Assembly: GCA_041859045.1 (NCBI GenBank)
Contig: JBHELB010000012.1
Span: forward strand, 1-64,000
Source of the DNA: JBHELB01 sp041859045
Lineage (GTDB): Bacteria > Hydrogenedentota > Hydrogenedentia > Hydrogenedentales > SLHB01
Length of the DNA: 64,000 bases
Direction of reading: 5' to 3'
Shown: positions 1-7,832 of the stretch, in pieces
Layout: every line of letters begins with the position of its first letter
Position numbering within the stretch: the first letter of the stretch is position 1
The notes under the pieces: generated by a model
Seen by the model: only the letters and a program-made list of their open reading frames with translations
The model's database searches: none
What the model was told of the DNA's origin: nothing
Made by a program: the position numbers and the translations under genes

Positions 1-87
1 GAAGCGGCGCTGCCGGGCGAATCCCCCGTGGTGCGCGTATCGGGTTGGAACACCCCGGTGACCGTGGCGCCATGGGTCACACCCTGA
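1..87 (+). CDS. C-terminal end of a gene starting upstream of the window (partial)
   Basis: Frame 1 is open from the first base and ends in TGA at 85-87, encoding 28 residues that end in ...APWVTP. The reading stays open and precedes a plausible promoter for the aldolase gene, so it may be the tail of a preceding gene. Too little is visible to name a family. A chance open frame is possible. Confidence 0.35.
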   Translation, partial: EAALPGESPVVRVSGWNTPVTVAPWVTP

Positions 88-106
88 CCTGCGCGGCGGT
101 GGGCCG

Positions 107-136
107 TTGGTCCGTCCGCCGGAAATGGGATACAAT
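107..136 (+). promoter_or_regulatory. Candidate sigma-70 promoter for the aldolase gene
   Basis: TTGGTC at 107-112 and TACAAT at 131-136 are separated by 18 bases. The start codon lies about 120 bases downstream, leaving a leader of roughly 110 nucleotides. Inferred from consensus match only. Confidence 0.4.
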
Positions 137-255
137 GGTCGGGATTTTGTGACGCCACGCAGGCCACGCGCCGGCAACCGGGGGGACGCGTGTTTGCCCG
201 TGGTGGTGTCTCCGTTCGCCCAGTCGTCTGCAACCCAACCGAAGGAGAGAACCCC

Positions 256-1293
256 ATGCCCATGGTTCCCATGCGCCAGATCCTCGACGAAGCCGCCAAG
301 GGCGGCTACGGCGTCGGCGCTTTCAACGTCAATAACATGGAACAGATTCAAGCCATCATGGCCGCCTGCGAAGAAACGCAGAGCCCGGTCATCATCCAGG
401 CCAGCCGCGGCGCGCTCAAGTACTCGCAGATGGAATACCTGCGCCACCTGATGCAGGCGGCCGTCGAGCTGCACCCTGACATCCCCGTCGCGCTGCACCT
501 GGACCACGGCAACAGCCCGGCCACCTGCAAGAAGGCCATCGAACTCGGCTTCACCTCCGTCATGATGGACGGCTCGCTCACCGAAGACGGCAAGAGCGTC
601 GCCAGCTATGAATACAACGTCGCAGTCACCAAGGAAGTCGTCGAGATGGCGCACGCCGCGGGCGTGACCGTTGAGGGCGAGCTGGGCGCACTGGGCGGCA
701 TCGAAGACGGCCACGGCGCCGGCCTCGATGTGGACGACACGGAGCACCTGACCGATCCCTCGCAGGCCGAGGAATTCGTCGCGGCCACCGGTATCGATGC
801 GCTGGCCGTCGCCATCGGCACGAGCCACGGTGCGTACAAGTCCCTGCGCAAGGATCCGAAGACCGGCGAGATGCTGCCGCCTGCCCTAGCCATGGAGCGC
901 ATCCACGAGATTCACGCGCGCCTGCCCGAGTGCCACATGGTGATGCATGGCTCCTCCAGCGTGCCGCCGGAACTGGTCGCCGTCATAAACGAATACGGCG
1001 GCAACATGCACGGCTCCTACGGGATTCCCGTGCCGCAGATTCAGGACGGCATCAAGCACGGCGTCCGCGAGATCAACGTCGATACCGATAGCCGTCTGGC
1101 CATCACCGGCGCGATCCGCAAGGTCTTCGCCGAGAAGCCCGAGAAGTTCGACCCGCGCGATTACCTGAAGCCCGCCCGCGACGCCGCGTATGAAGTGTAT
1201 GTGGCGCGTATGAAGGCGTTCGGCCAGGCCGGTCACGCGGGCGATTACAAGCCGATGTCGCTGGCCGATATGAAGAAGGTCTACGGCAGCTAA
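256..1293 (+). CDS. fba: Class II fructose-bisphosphate aldolase
   Basis: Zinc-dependent aldolase that reversibly cleaves fructose-1,6-bisphosphate to DHAP and glyceraldehyde-3-phosphate in glycolysis and gluconeogenesis. The 345-residue length fits the CbbA-type class II subfamily. Visible motifs are HLDHGN at residues 81-86 (catalytic Asp and first zinc His), GTSHGAYK at 188-195 (zinc His191), MHGSSS from about 230 (third zinc His) and NVDTDSR at 274-280 (substrate phosphate binding). The ATG at 256 is chosen because AAGGAGAG lies just before it and homology begins there; an in-frame upstream start at 190 would add residues with no family match. It stands alone, with a candidate promoter at 107-136 and a strong terminator after it, so it is probably monocistronic. 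Confidence 0.96.
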   Translation: MPMVPMRQILDEAAKGGYGVGAFNVNNMEQIQAIMAACEETQSPVIIQASRGALKYSQMEYLRHLMQAAVELHPDIPVALHLDHGNSPATCKKAIELGFTSVMMDGSLTEDGKSVASYEYNVAVTKEVVEMAHAAGVTVEGELGALGGIEDGHGAGLDVDDTEHLTDPSQAEEFVAATGIDALAVAIGTSHGAYKSLRKDPKTGEMLPPALAMERIHEIHARLPECHMVMHGSSSVPPELVAVINEYGGNMHGSYGIPVPQIQDGIKHGVREINVDTDSRLAITGAIRKVFAEKPEKFDPRDYLKPARDAAYEVYVARMKAFGQAGHAGDYKPMSLADMKKVYGS

Positions 1294-1316
1294 CCGTTCC
1301 TCGAGAATTGCTCTCT

Positions 1317-1354
1317 GACGGCCGTCCGGGAAACTGGGCGGCCGTCGATTTTTT
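1317..1354 (+). terminator. Rho-independent terminator after fba
   Basis: Perfect 8-bp stem GACGGCCG (1317-1324) and CGGCCGTC (1339-1346) with a 14-base loop, followed by GATTTTTT. It lies 24 bases after the fba stop. Confidence 0.85.
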
Positions 1355-1365
1355 GATCGCTGGTT

Positions 1366-1395
1366 TTGAGAGACATACGCGTCTTCAGTTATAAT
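1366..1395 (+). promoter_or_regulatory. Promoter of the tetR-RND efflux operon
   Basis: TTGAGA at 1366-1371 and a perfect TATAAT at 1390-1395, 18 bases apart. The tetR start lies about 70 bases downstream. Confidence 0.65.
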
Positions 1396-1403
1396 CGTTC
1401 GTT

Positions 1404-1425
1404 CCGGCGCGGCGGTTTGCGCCGG
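1404..1425. promoter_or_regulatory. Candidate TetR operator (inverted repeat at the transcription start)
   Basis: CCGGCGC (1404-1410) and GCGCCGG (1419-1425) form a perfect 7-bp inverted repeat with an 8-base spacer, starting 9 bases after the -10 box. The position suits autorepression by the TetR protein encoded next. It could instead be a leader hairpin. Confidence 0.4.
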
Positions 1426-1466
1426 GGGAAGAGGCTGGGCCGCGTGTCCAGCGGCAGTGTGGAGTT

Positions 1467-2117
1467 ATGGCCGATAGGCGGAACCAAGAGACGAGCACGC
1501 CCGCGCCGAATGAGGCGGAGGTGCGGTTGCTTGAGAGCACACTCGCTTTGTTTGCCGAGCGTGGGTTTGCCGCGACGACGATCCGCGAGATTATCGAGCA
1601 GGCGCAGGTTACCCGGCCCGTTCTCTATTATTATTTTGAAAACAAAGAGCAACTCTTTGTCCGGCTGATTACCACCTGGTTCGAGCAGATTGGCCAGCGG
1701 GTGGATCGCGTGCTCGATGCCCGCATGCCGTTGGCCGAATGCCTGCTCGCGTTGGCGAACTCGTCATTTGAAGGTGCGGATCAAAATCCCGCTGCGGTGC
1801 GACTGACGTTGCAGGCATTCTTTGCACCGCGTGGCGAGGGGCCGCTTGTCGAAGTCACGACGCTCTGGGAGCGGCGGTTCGGACGCATCGTTCAACGGAT
1901 GCAAGAGGGTCTGGATTCTGGTGAAATCGGCGGAGCGGACGCGGTGACCTTGGCGCGGACGTTTCTCGCGATGATCGATATGCATATTTTGGCGAAAACT
2001 CACCGGCCCGAACTCGATCTGTCGAAGGGCCTGGCGGAAACCATCGTGCGCATTTTTCTGCACGGAACAGCCACCCCAACACCGGTGGCCGGAAAGCGAA
2101 AGGCGGCAGTTCGATGA
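1467..2117 (+). CDS. TetR/AcrR-family transcriptional regulator
   Basis: 216-residue regulator with a typical TetR N-terminal helix-turn-helix at about residues 20-66 (LFAERGFAATTIREI, then VTRPVLYYYFENKEQLF, with the YYYF recognition-helix signature) and a helical ligand-binding C-terminal domain. It is the first gene of an efflux operon: its TGA overlaps the ATG of the adaptor gene by four bases. By analogy with AcrR-type regulators it probably represses its own operon until a pump substrate binds. The ligand cannot be predicted. A weak GTGGAG stands in for a Shine-Dalgarno sequence. Confidence 0.92.
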   Translation: MADRRNQETSTPAPNEAEVRLLESTLALFAERGFAATTIREIIEQAQVTRPVLYYYFENKEQLFVRLITTWFEQIGQRVDRVLDARMPLAECLLALANSSFEGADQNPAAVRLTLQAFFAPRGEGPLVEVTTLWERRFGRIVQRMQEGLDSGEIGGADAVTLARTFLAMIDMHILAKTHRPELDLSKGLAETIVRIFLHGTATPTPVAGKRKAAVR

Positions 2118-3208
2118 GACTAAAGGGCGTCCTCAATCTGGGACTGGGCGTGGTGGTGTGCGTGGCGATTGTCGCGATTGGCGCTGCCGTGGCCGCCGTG
2201 GGGACAAAAATCCGTGCGGCTCAGGCGGAGAAGCGCAAGGAGGCAGGGAAGGCGGAGGCCGCGCTACCGCGGGTGAAGGTTCGCGTGATGAAGCCGGTGC
2301 TGGTGGAGGACCGTCTCGAACTCACGGGGTCTGTTGAGCCGTGGGAAGATCTCAAAATTAGTGCCGAACTCCCCGGGCGCATCGAGTGGCAAGGACGCGA
2401 CGAGGGCGAGCCGGTGAAAGCCGGCGAGGAACTGTTCCGCATCGACACGCGTACGATTCAAACGCAACTCGACCAAGCACAGGCGCAACTTACATTGGCC
2501 GAGCAGGAATTCACGCGCGCCAAGGGATTGCTTGATAAGGGCGCGGCGGCGCGGCGCGACTACGACGCCGCGCTGTCCGGGCGTGACGTAGCGCAGGCGG
2601 CGGTGCGCACCGCCCGCGTGGCGCTGGACAAGAGCACGGTCAAGGCGCCGATCGACGGCGTGGTGGACAGCGTCTTTCGCAAGCAGGACGAATTCATCGA
2701 CATGGGCGCGCCGCTGGTGCGGATTGTGCAAGTGAACCGTGTGAAACTCGTGGTGGGCATCCCCGAGCGCGACATCCCGCATTTCGCCGTGGGCGATACG
2801 GTCGTCGTGCGCGCGGACGCGCTGCACGATCGCACCTTTGAGGGGCGCATCTATCGCATTGCCACGACAGCCGAACAGGCCACGCACACGTTTGCGGCGG
2901 AAATCGAATTGGCCAACGCGGACGGCGCCCTGAAGCCGGGTATGATCGCCCGGGCCACGCTGGTGCGTGAGCGATTCCCAGACTCCTTTCTCGCGCCGAT
3001 CTTCGCGACGCTTCCGCTTGACGACCAGCGGTTTGTGTTTGTCGAGAAAGACGGTGTCGCCGATCTGCGGGCGATTGAGATCGGCGTGCTGCAGGGCAGT
3101 AACGTGCAGATCAAGAGCGGGGTGAACGCGGGCGATCGCCTAGTCGTAACCGGCCAGCGCGACGTGCGCCCCGGCGAGAAGGTCGACGTCGCCGAGGTGG
3201 AAGAATGA
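2114..3208 (+). CDS. RND efflux periplasmic adaptor (membrane fusion protein)
   Basis: 364-residue HlyD/AcrA-family adaptor linking an inner-membrane RND pump to an outer-membrane channel. An N-terminal hydrophobic segment (about residues 8-30) anchors or exports it. A lipoyl/biotinyl half-motif near ELPGRIEW...GEPVKAGEELFRID, a coiled-coil hairpin (QTQLDQAQAQLTLAEQEF) and the second half-motif STVKAPIDGVVDSV follow, then beta-barrel and membrane-proximal domains. Start and stop both overlap the neighbours by ATGA, so translation is coupled through tetR, adaptor and pump. No outer-membrane TolC partner is encoded here. Confidence 0.94.
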   Translation: MRLKGVLNLGLGVVVCVAIVAIGAAVAAVGTKIRAAQAEKRKEAGKAEAALPRVKVRVMKPVLVEDRLELTGSVEPWEDLKISAELPGRIEWQGRDEGEPVKAGEELFRIDTRTIQTQLDQAQAQLTLAEQEFTRAKGLLDKGAAARRDYDAALSGRDVAQAAVRTARVALDKSTVKAPIDGVVDSVFRKQDEFIDMGAPLVRIVQVNRVKLVVGIPERDIPHFAVGDTVVVRADALHDRTFEGRIYRIATTAEQATHTFAAEIELANADGALKPGMIARATLVRERFPDSFLAPIFATLPLDDQRFVFVEKDGVADLRAIEIGVLQGSNVQIKSGVNAGDRLVVTGQRDVRPGEKVDVAEVEE

Positions 3209-6200
3209 TTATCCCGAACACCGCTATTAACCGCCGTTCGACGGTGTTGGTGTTCGTCGCGATGTTCTCGATCACCGGCATTTACAGTTATCTCGTGCTG
3301 CCGCGCGAGTCGAATCCCGAAGTCGTTATTCCTGTCGTGAACGTCGTGACGACGTATGAAGGGGTTGCGCCGGAGGACATCGAGTCGCTCATCACGCAAC
3401 CCATCGAACGCAAGTTGACCGGCCTCGCGGGCGTCAAGAAAATTACCTCCGAGAGCATGGAAGGCGCGTCGAGCGTGACGATCGAGTTCGAAGCCGACCG
3501 CGACATCGACGACGCGCTCCAGAAGGTCCGCGATAAAGTGGACCAGGCCAAGCCCGATATCCCGCGCGAAGCCGAGGAACCGAGCGTTTTCGAAATCAAC
3601 ATTTCTCAACTCCCGATCATCTACGTCGCGCTGACCGGCGATATCGGTTTGCCCGCGTTGAACGAAATCGCGGAAGACCTCGAAGACAAGATCGAGGGTA
3701 TCCCCGGCGTGCTGGGTGTCGATATCGTTGGCGGCACCGAACGTGAGATTCCGATCGAGGTGGATCCGAACCGCGTCGCGCAGTACGGCGTGTCGTTGGC
3801 GGATCTGGCGATGCTTGCACAGATCGAGAACGTGAACGTGCCCGCGGGTGCGATGGAGTTGGGCGAGGCGAAGTACCTTATGCGCACGCCCGGCGAGATC
3901 AAGAACGCCGACGACCTCAACTACCTGGTGGTCAAGCGCGGCGAAACCGGTTCGGTACTACTCCAAGACATCGCCCGCGCGAAAGACGATTTTAAGGATA
4001 TCGCGTCGTACTCGCGCCTAAACGGCAAACCCTCGATTACGCTTACGATTTCGAAGCGTTCAGGCAAGAACGTGATCGAGGTTTCTGACGCCATACATCG
4101 CGCGGTGGAGGAAACCAACGCGCGGCTGCCGATGGGCGTCAAGGCCGAAATTACATATGACGAGTCCAATGATATCCGCGACATGGTGCATGAGCTTGAA
4201 GACGGCATCCTGAGCGGACTCATTCTCGTGCTCGTTGTGTTGTTCGCGTTCTTGGGATTTGCGAACGCCTTTTTCGTCGCGCTGGCAATTCCCTTCTCGC
4301 TGTTCATCACCTTCACATACTTTATGATGACCGGCGTGACGCTGAACATGGTCGTGCTGTTCAGTCTGATCCTCGTGTTGGGCATGCTGGTCGACGACGG
4401 CGTCGTGGTCGTCGAAAACATGTTCCGCCACATGCAGATTGGCTATCCGCGCGAGCAGGCCGCGCGCGACGGCGCAGGCGAAGTGGCGTATGCCGTAATC
4501 GGATCGACCATCACCAAGGTTGCTGCGTTCGTGCCGATGTTTTTCTGGCCCGGTGTCTGGGGCAAGTTCATGGTCTTCTTGCCGCTCACCGTGACCGTCG
4601 CGCTGGCCGCATCGCTGTTTGTAGCGTTGGTGGTGAACCCAGTGCTTGCGTCGATGTTCATGCGCGTGTCGCCCAAGCAGGTGAAAAAGCACGCAAGCCA
4701 GCACCACTACATCCTCCAAGCGTACGGCGCCGTGGTGCGCTTCGCATTGCGTTGGCGCGTCGCGACACTGGTGTTGGCATTTACCGCGTTGGTGGTTATC
4801 GCGGCGATCTACGGGGCCGGGGCCGAGGTGCAATTTACCCCGGAAGTTGAGCCGCCGATGGCGTTCATTGATATCGAAGCGCCCGAGGGAACGAACCTCG
4901 ATACCAGCGACGGCTTTGTGCGTCAAGTTGAGAAAATGATCGAGCCCTACGCCCAGAATATTCAGTTCGTGATCGCGAATGTGGGCTCGAGCGGGGCCAA
5001 CATGTTCGGAGGGTTCAGTGGCGCGTCAAGCCACCTGAGCCGCGTGACCATGGATTTCCCGCCCCTGCAAGAGACGGACGTCTTGCCGTCAACCATCGTG
5101 AAATCCGTGCGCGCGCATCTGGGTGAGGTGGTGGGTGCCGACGTCCGCTCGCAGAAACTCGACATGGGCCCGCCCACCAAGCCTCCGGTGAACGTGGAGA
5201 TCAGCGGTGACGATTATGCGACCCTGGCGAAGCTCGCGGAGAATGTGCGCGAACGCATTAAGAACGTGCCGGGGCTGCTGAATTTGCGCGACGACTACAA
5301 CAAAGGCAAGCCGGAGGTGCGCGTGCGCGTGGACCGGCAGGAAGCACTGCGCACCGGCCTCAACACGACGATCATCGGCAATACGGTGAAGGCCGCCGTG
5401 AATGGCCAGCGCGCGGGCAAGTATCGCGAGGGTGACGAAGAGTACGACGTCGTGGTGCGGTTCCCGCGAACATTTCGCGAGGACTTGACGAATCTCGAGA
5501 ACATGAGTCTCATCAATCTTGCCGGACTTTCGGTGCCGTTCTCGAGCGTGGCAAAGGTCGAGCTCGGCGCAGGGTATGGCACGATTCGTCATATTGATCG
5601 CAAGCGCACCGTCACCGTTTCCGCGGAGGTCACGGAAGGACATCAAGGCCCCGAAGTGCTCAAGTCCGTTCAGGAAGTATTGAAGGACTTCTCACTCCCG
5701 GCCAGCTATACCATTCAGTACACCGGCGAGAACGAGGATACCCAGGAAACCCAAGACTTCATGGTGCGCGCGTTTGGCGTGGCGATGCTGCTGACCGCGC
5801 TCGCGCTCGTGGGGCAGTTCAATTCGGTCACGCAGTCGGTGATCATCATGACCAGCGTCGTGCTCTCGCTAGGCGGCGTGTTTCTTGGACTGCTTATATT
5901 CGACATGCCGTTCGGTATTCTCATGACCGGTATCGCGTGCATCAGTCTGGCGGGCGTGGCGGTCAACAACGCGATCGTGTTGCTCGATTTCACAAACGTG
6001 CTCAAGACGCGCGGTTACTCCACAAACGACGCGCTCGTCGAGGCAGGCTGCATCCGCTTCCGTCCGGTGATGCTGACAACCATGACGACCACGTTAGGGC
6101 TGATCCCGATGGCGATTGGCATCAGTTTCGATTTCCGAAAGCTGGAGTGGGTCAAAGGCGGCATGTCCTCTTCGTGGTGGGGACCGATGGCCATTGCGAT

Positions 6201-6342
6201 CATCGCGGGCTTGTTGTTCACGACGGTGTTGACGCTCGTGGTCGTGCCTACGTTGTACAGCCTGAACGACGAGATTCGCGCGACCCTCCGACGCAAGTCC
6301 GCGACGTCGGAATCGGCGCCTGTCGTCGCGCCGACGGAGTAA
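3205..6342 (+). CDS. RND efflux transporter permease (AcrB/MdtB-like)
   Basis: 1045-residue inner-membrane proton-driven pump, the usual length for the family. N-terminal TM1 is followed by a periplasmic porter domain, TM2-6, a second periplasmic domain and TM7-12. The TM4 proton-relay pair Asp397-Asp398 is visible in GMLVDDGVVVVEN, and TM10 carries GVAVNNAIVLLDF. The DD pair indicates a hydrophobe/amphiphile (HAE-type) pump rather than a heavy-metal pump. Substrate unknown. Coupled to the adaptor by an ATGA overlap and followed two bases later by a membrane-anchored accessory gene. Confidence 0.96.
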   Translation: MIIPNTAINRRSTVLVFVAMFSITGIYSYLVLPRESNPEVVIPVVNVVTTYEGVAPEDIESLITQPIERKLTGLAGVKKITSESMEGASSVTIEFEADRDIDDALQKVRDKVDQAKPDIPREAEEPSVFEINISQLPIIYVALTGDIGLPALNEIAEDLEDKIEGIPGVLGVDIVGGTEREIPIEVDPNRVAQYGVSLADLAMLAQIENVNVPAGAMELGEAKYLMRTPGEIKNADDLNYLVVKRGETGSVLLQDIARAKDDFKDIASYSRLNGKPSITLTISKRSGKNVIEVSDAIHRAVEETNARLPMGVKAEITYDESNDIRDMVHELEDGILSGLILVLVVLFAFLGFANAFFVALAIPFSLFITFTYFMMTGVTLNMVVLFSLILVLGMLVDDGVVVVENMFRHMQIGYPREQAARDGAGEVAYAVIGSTITKVAAFVPMFFWPGVWGKFMVFLPLTVTVALAASLFVALVVNPVLASMFMRVSPKQVKKHASQHHYILQAYGAVVRFALRWRVATLVLAFTALVVIAAIYGAGAEVQFTPEVEPPMAFIDIEAPEGTNLDTSDGFVRQVEKMIEPYAQNIQFVIANVGSSGANMFGGFSGASSHLSRVTMDFPPLQETDVLPSTIVKSVRAHLGEVVGADVRSQKLDMGPPTKPPVNVEISGDDYATLAKLAENVRERIKNVPGLLNLRDDYNKGKPEVRVRVDRQEALRTGLNTTIIGNTVKAAVNGQRAGKYREGDEEYDVVVRFPRTFREDLTNLENMSLINLAGLSVPFSSVAKVELGAGYGTIRHIDRKRTVTVSAEVTEGHQGPEVLKSVQEVLKDFSLPASYTIQYTGENEDTQETQDFMVRAFGVAMLLTALALVGQFNSVTQSVIIMTSVVLSLGGVFLGLLIFDMPFGILMTGIACISLAGVAVNNAIVLLDFTNVLKTRGYSTNDALVEAGCIRFRPVMLTTMTTTLGLIPMAIGISFDFRKLEWVKGGMSSSWWGPMAIAIIAGLLFTTVLTLVVVPTLYSLNDEIRATLRRKSATSESAPVVAPTE

Positions 6343-6344
6343 GC

Positions 6345-7832
6345 ATGACGCCCTCGACTCGACGGCGCGTGGGCTGGGCGCTTCTGGTGTTGGGCACGGT
6401 GGCGCTGGGGGTCGGATATGTCGGCTGGGGGCTGAAGCCCTTCGCGGGCACGCTGTACGTGGCGAAAGACAGCCGCGAAAGGTCAGTCGTGTCGATCGCC
6501 GGCTCGACGATCCCCCCGAACATTTCCGCCATCGCCGGTCAGCCAATTTATCGCGATGTCGAGGGCGCTGCGGTGCGTTTCGAGAGTCCGCGCGCGGCCG
6601 AGGCCGCCGTTGATCCCACGCAGCGGTATGATGTCGTGGGCCTGCCATTTCTCGTGTGCGTCCGCACGCTCGAGTCATTCGCTTCCGCAACGGAGAGCTA
6701 TGGCCTGAGCATTGTGTATCCCGATCGCGAAGAAACGCAAGACCTCGTCACGGGCGGCGAAGTGATCGTCAATGGCCAGCCGTACGCCGTGCGCGCGATT
6801 CAACCGTGGACGGGGCTTGTGCGCGATGGCGGCGGCGTGCCGATGGTGGCGTTACGTTATCGCGACAACGCGCGAGACGAGTTTGTGACCGCATTGTTGG
6901 CCGATGGCGATTGGCGCGCGCTGACGCAGCACACTTCGCTCCGGTTTCAGTGGGCGCAGGACGAAGCCGCGGCGCAGAGCTTTTGCCGCGAGGTGCCTCC
7001 GCCGGAACTTTCGGGACGTTGGGGGGCTCGCGACGATGTTCGGATCACGTGGATCGAGCATCTGCGCCCCGGCTCGGGCCTCGATCTTCTCGACGGACGT
7101 TCCGTCACGCTTCAATCCTTCACGCCGCCCGCCAACGGCGCGCCCGCGTCGATTCAGCTCTCGATCACGCGCAACGGGACGACGTCCGTCGAAAAACTTG
7201 AGGCGAATGCGCCGGAACGCGGCGATTTCCGCTTCGAATATTGGGCAAGTGGCGAACGTTTGTTGAGCGTTGCGGCGTACCGCGAGGGCGCGGTCTTGTT
7301 CTCGGCGCGCGGGCCTGAGCTTGACGCCGCAGTGCGCGAGCTGCGCGAAGGAGAAACGTGGCGCGGGCCGGACGGCGCGGAGCTGGAACTCGCGCAGGCG
7401 ATGCCGCAGGCGCGCCCCGTGCCGCCGGGGTACGTGGACGTGACCGTGCTCGATGCTCATGGCGAGCGCATTGCCCTCCGCGCGGGTGAGCGCATTCGCG
7501 TCGGAGATGCGTTTCTGAGTCTGGTAGGACCCGGCCGCGCCCCGCGCGAACGGACAGGTTTCGTTATTCTTGATGCGGACGGCGCTGAGCGCGCGGCGTT
7601 TTCCCTTGAAGCGACATTCGAGACCGCGCAATCCGCGTCTTACGATGGGTGGACGCTTGTGCCCGAGCTGTCAGACCCCACGTATCCCAGTGTCGTGGCG
7701 TTCGGCGTTTACTCCGCAAGATCGCGCATGCCGTTCGTGCCCGGCGCGTTGCTTGTCCTGCTGGGCGTGGCTTTGCTCACCACCTCAGCGGTTTCTGCCA
7801 CGCCTCCTTCAGGTCCGCAATCGGAGCCGTGA
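6345..7832 (+). CDS. Membrane-anchored protein of unknown function, last gene of the RND operon
   Basis: 495 residues. One hydrophobic segment near the N-terminus (about 10-28, VGWALLVLGTVALGVGYVGW) and one near the C-terminus (VPGALLVLLGVALLTTSAV) flank a large, probably periplasmic, beta-rich region of charged and aromatic residues. I recognise no family. The ATG at 6345 is chosen because it lies two bases after the pump stop and begins at the anchor; the open frame extends upstream into the pump gene only as a shadow. It is likely co-expressed with the pump and may be an envelope accessory factor, by position only. The last 56 bases overlap the 3' end of purL tail to tail. Confidence 0.75.
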   Translation: MTPSTRRRVGWALLVLGTVALGVGYVGWGLKPFAGTLYVAKDSRERSVVSIAGSTIPPNISAIAGQPIYRDVEGAAVRFESPRAAEAAVDPTQRYDVVGLPFLVCVRTLESFASATESYGLSIVYPDREETQDLVTGGEVIVNGQPYAVRAIQPWTGLVRDGGGVPMVALRYRDNARDEFVTALLADGDWRALTQHTSLRFQWAQDEAAAQSFCREVPPPELSGRWGARDDVRITWIEHLRPGSGLDLLDGRSVTLQSFTPPANGAPASIQLSITRNGTTSVEKLEANAPERGDFRFEYWASGERLLSVAAYREGAVLFSARGPELDAAVRELREGETWRGPDGAELELAQAMPQARPVPPGYVDVTVLDAHGERIALRAGERIRVGDAFLSLVGPGRAPRERTGFVILDADGAERAAFSLEATFETAQSASYDGWTLVPELSDPTYPSVVAFGVYSARSRMPFVPGALLVLLGVALLTTSAVSATPPSGPQSEP

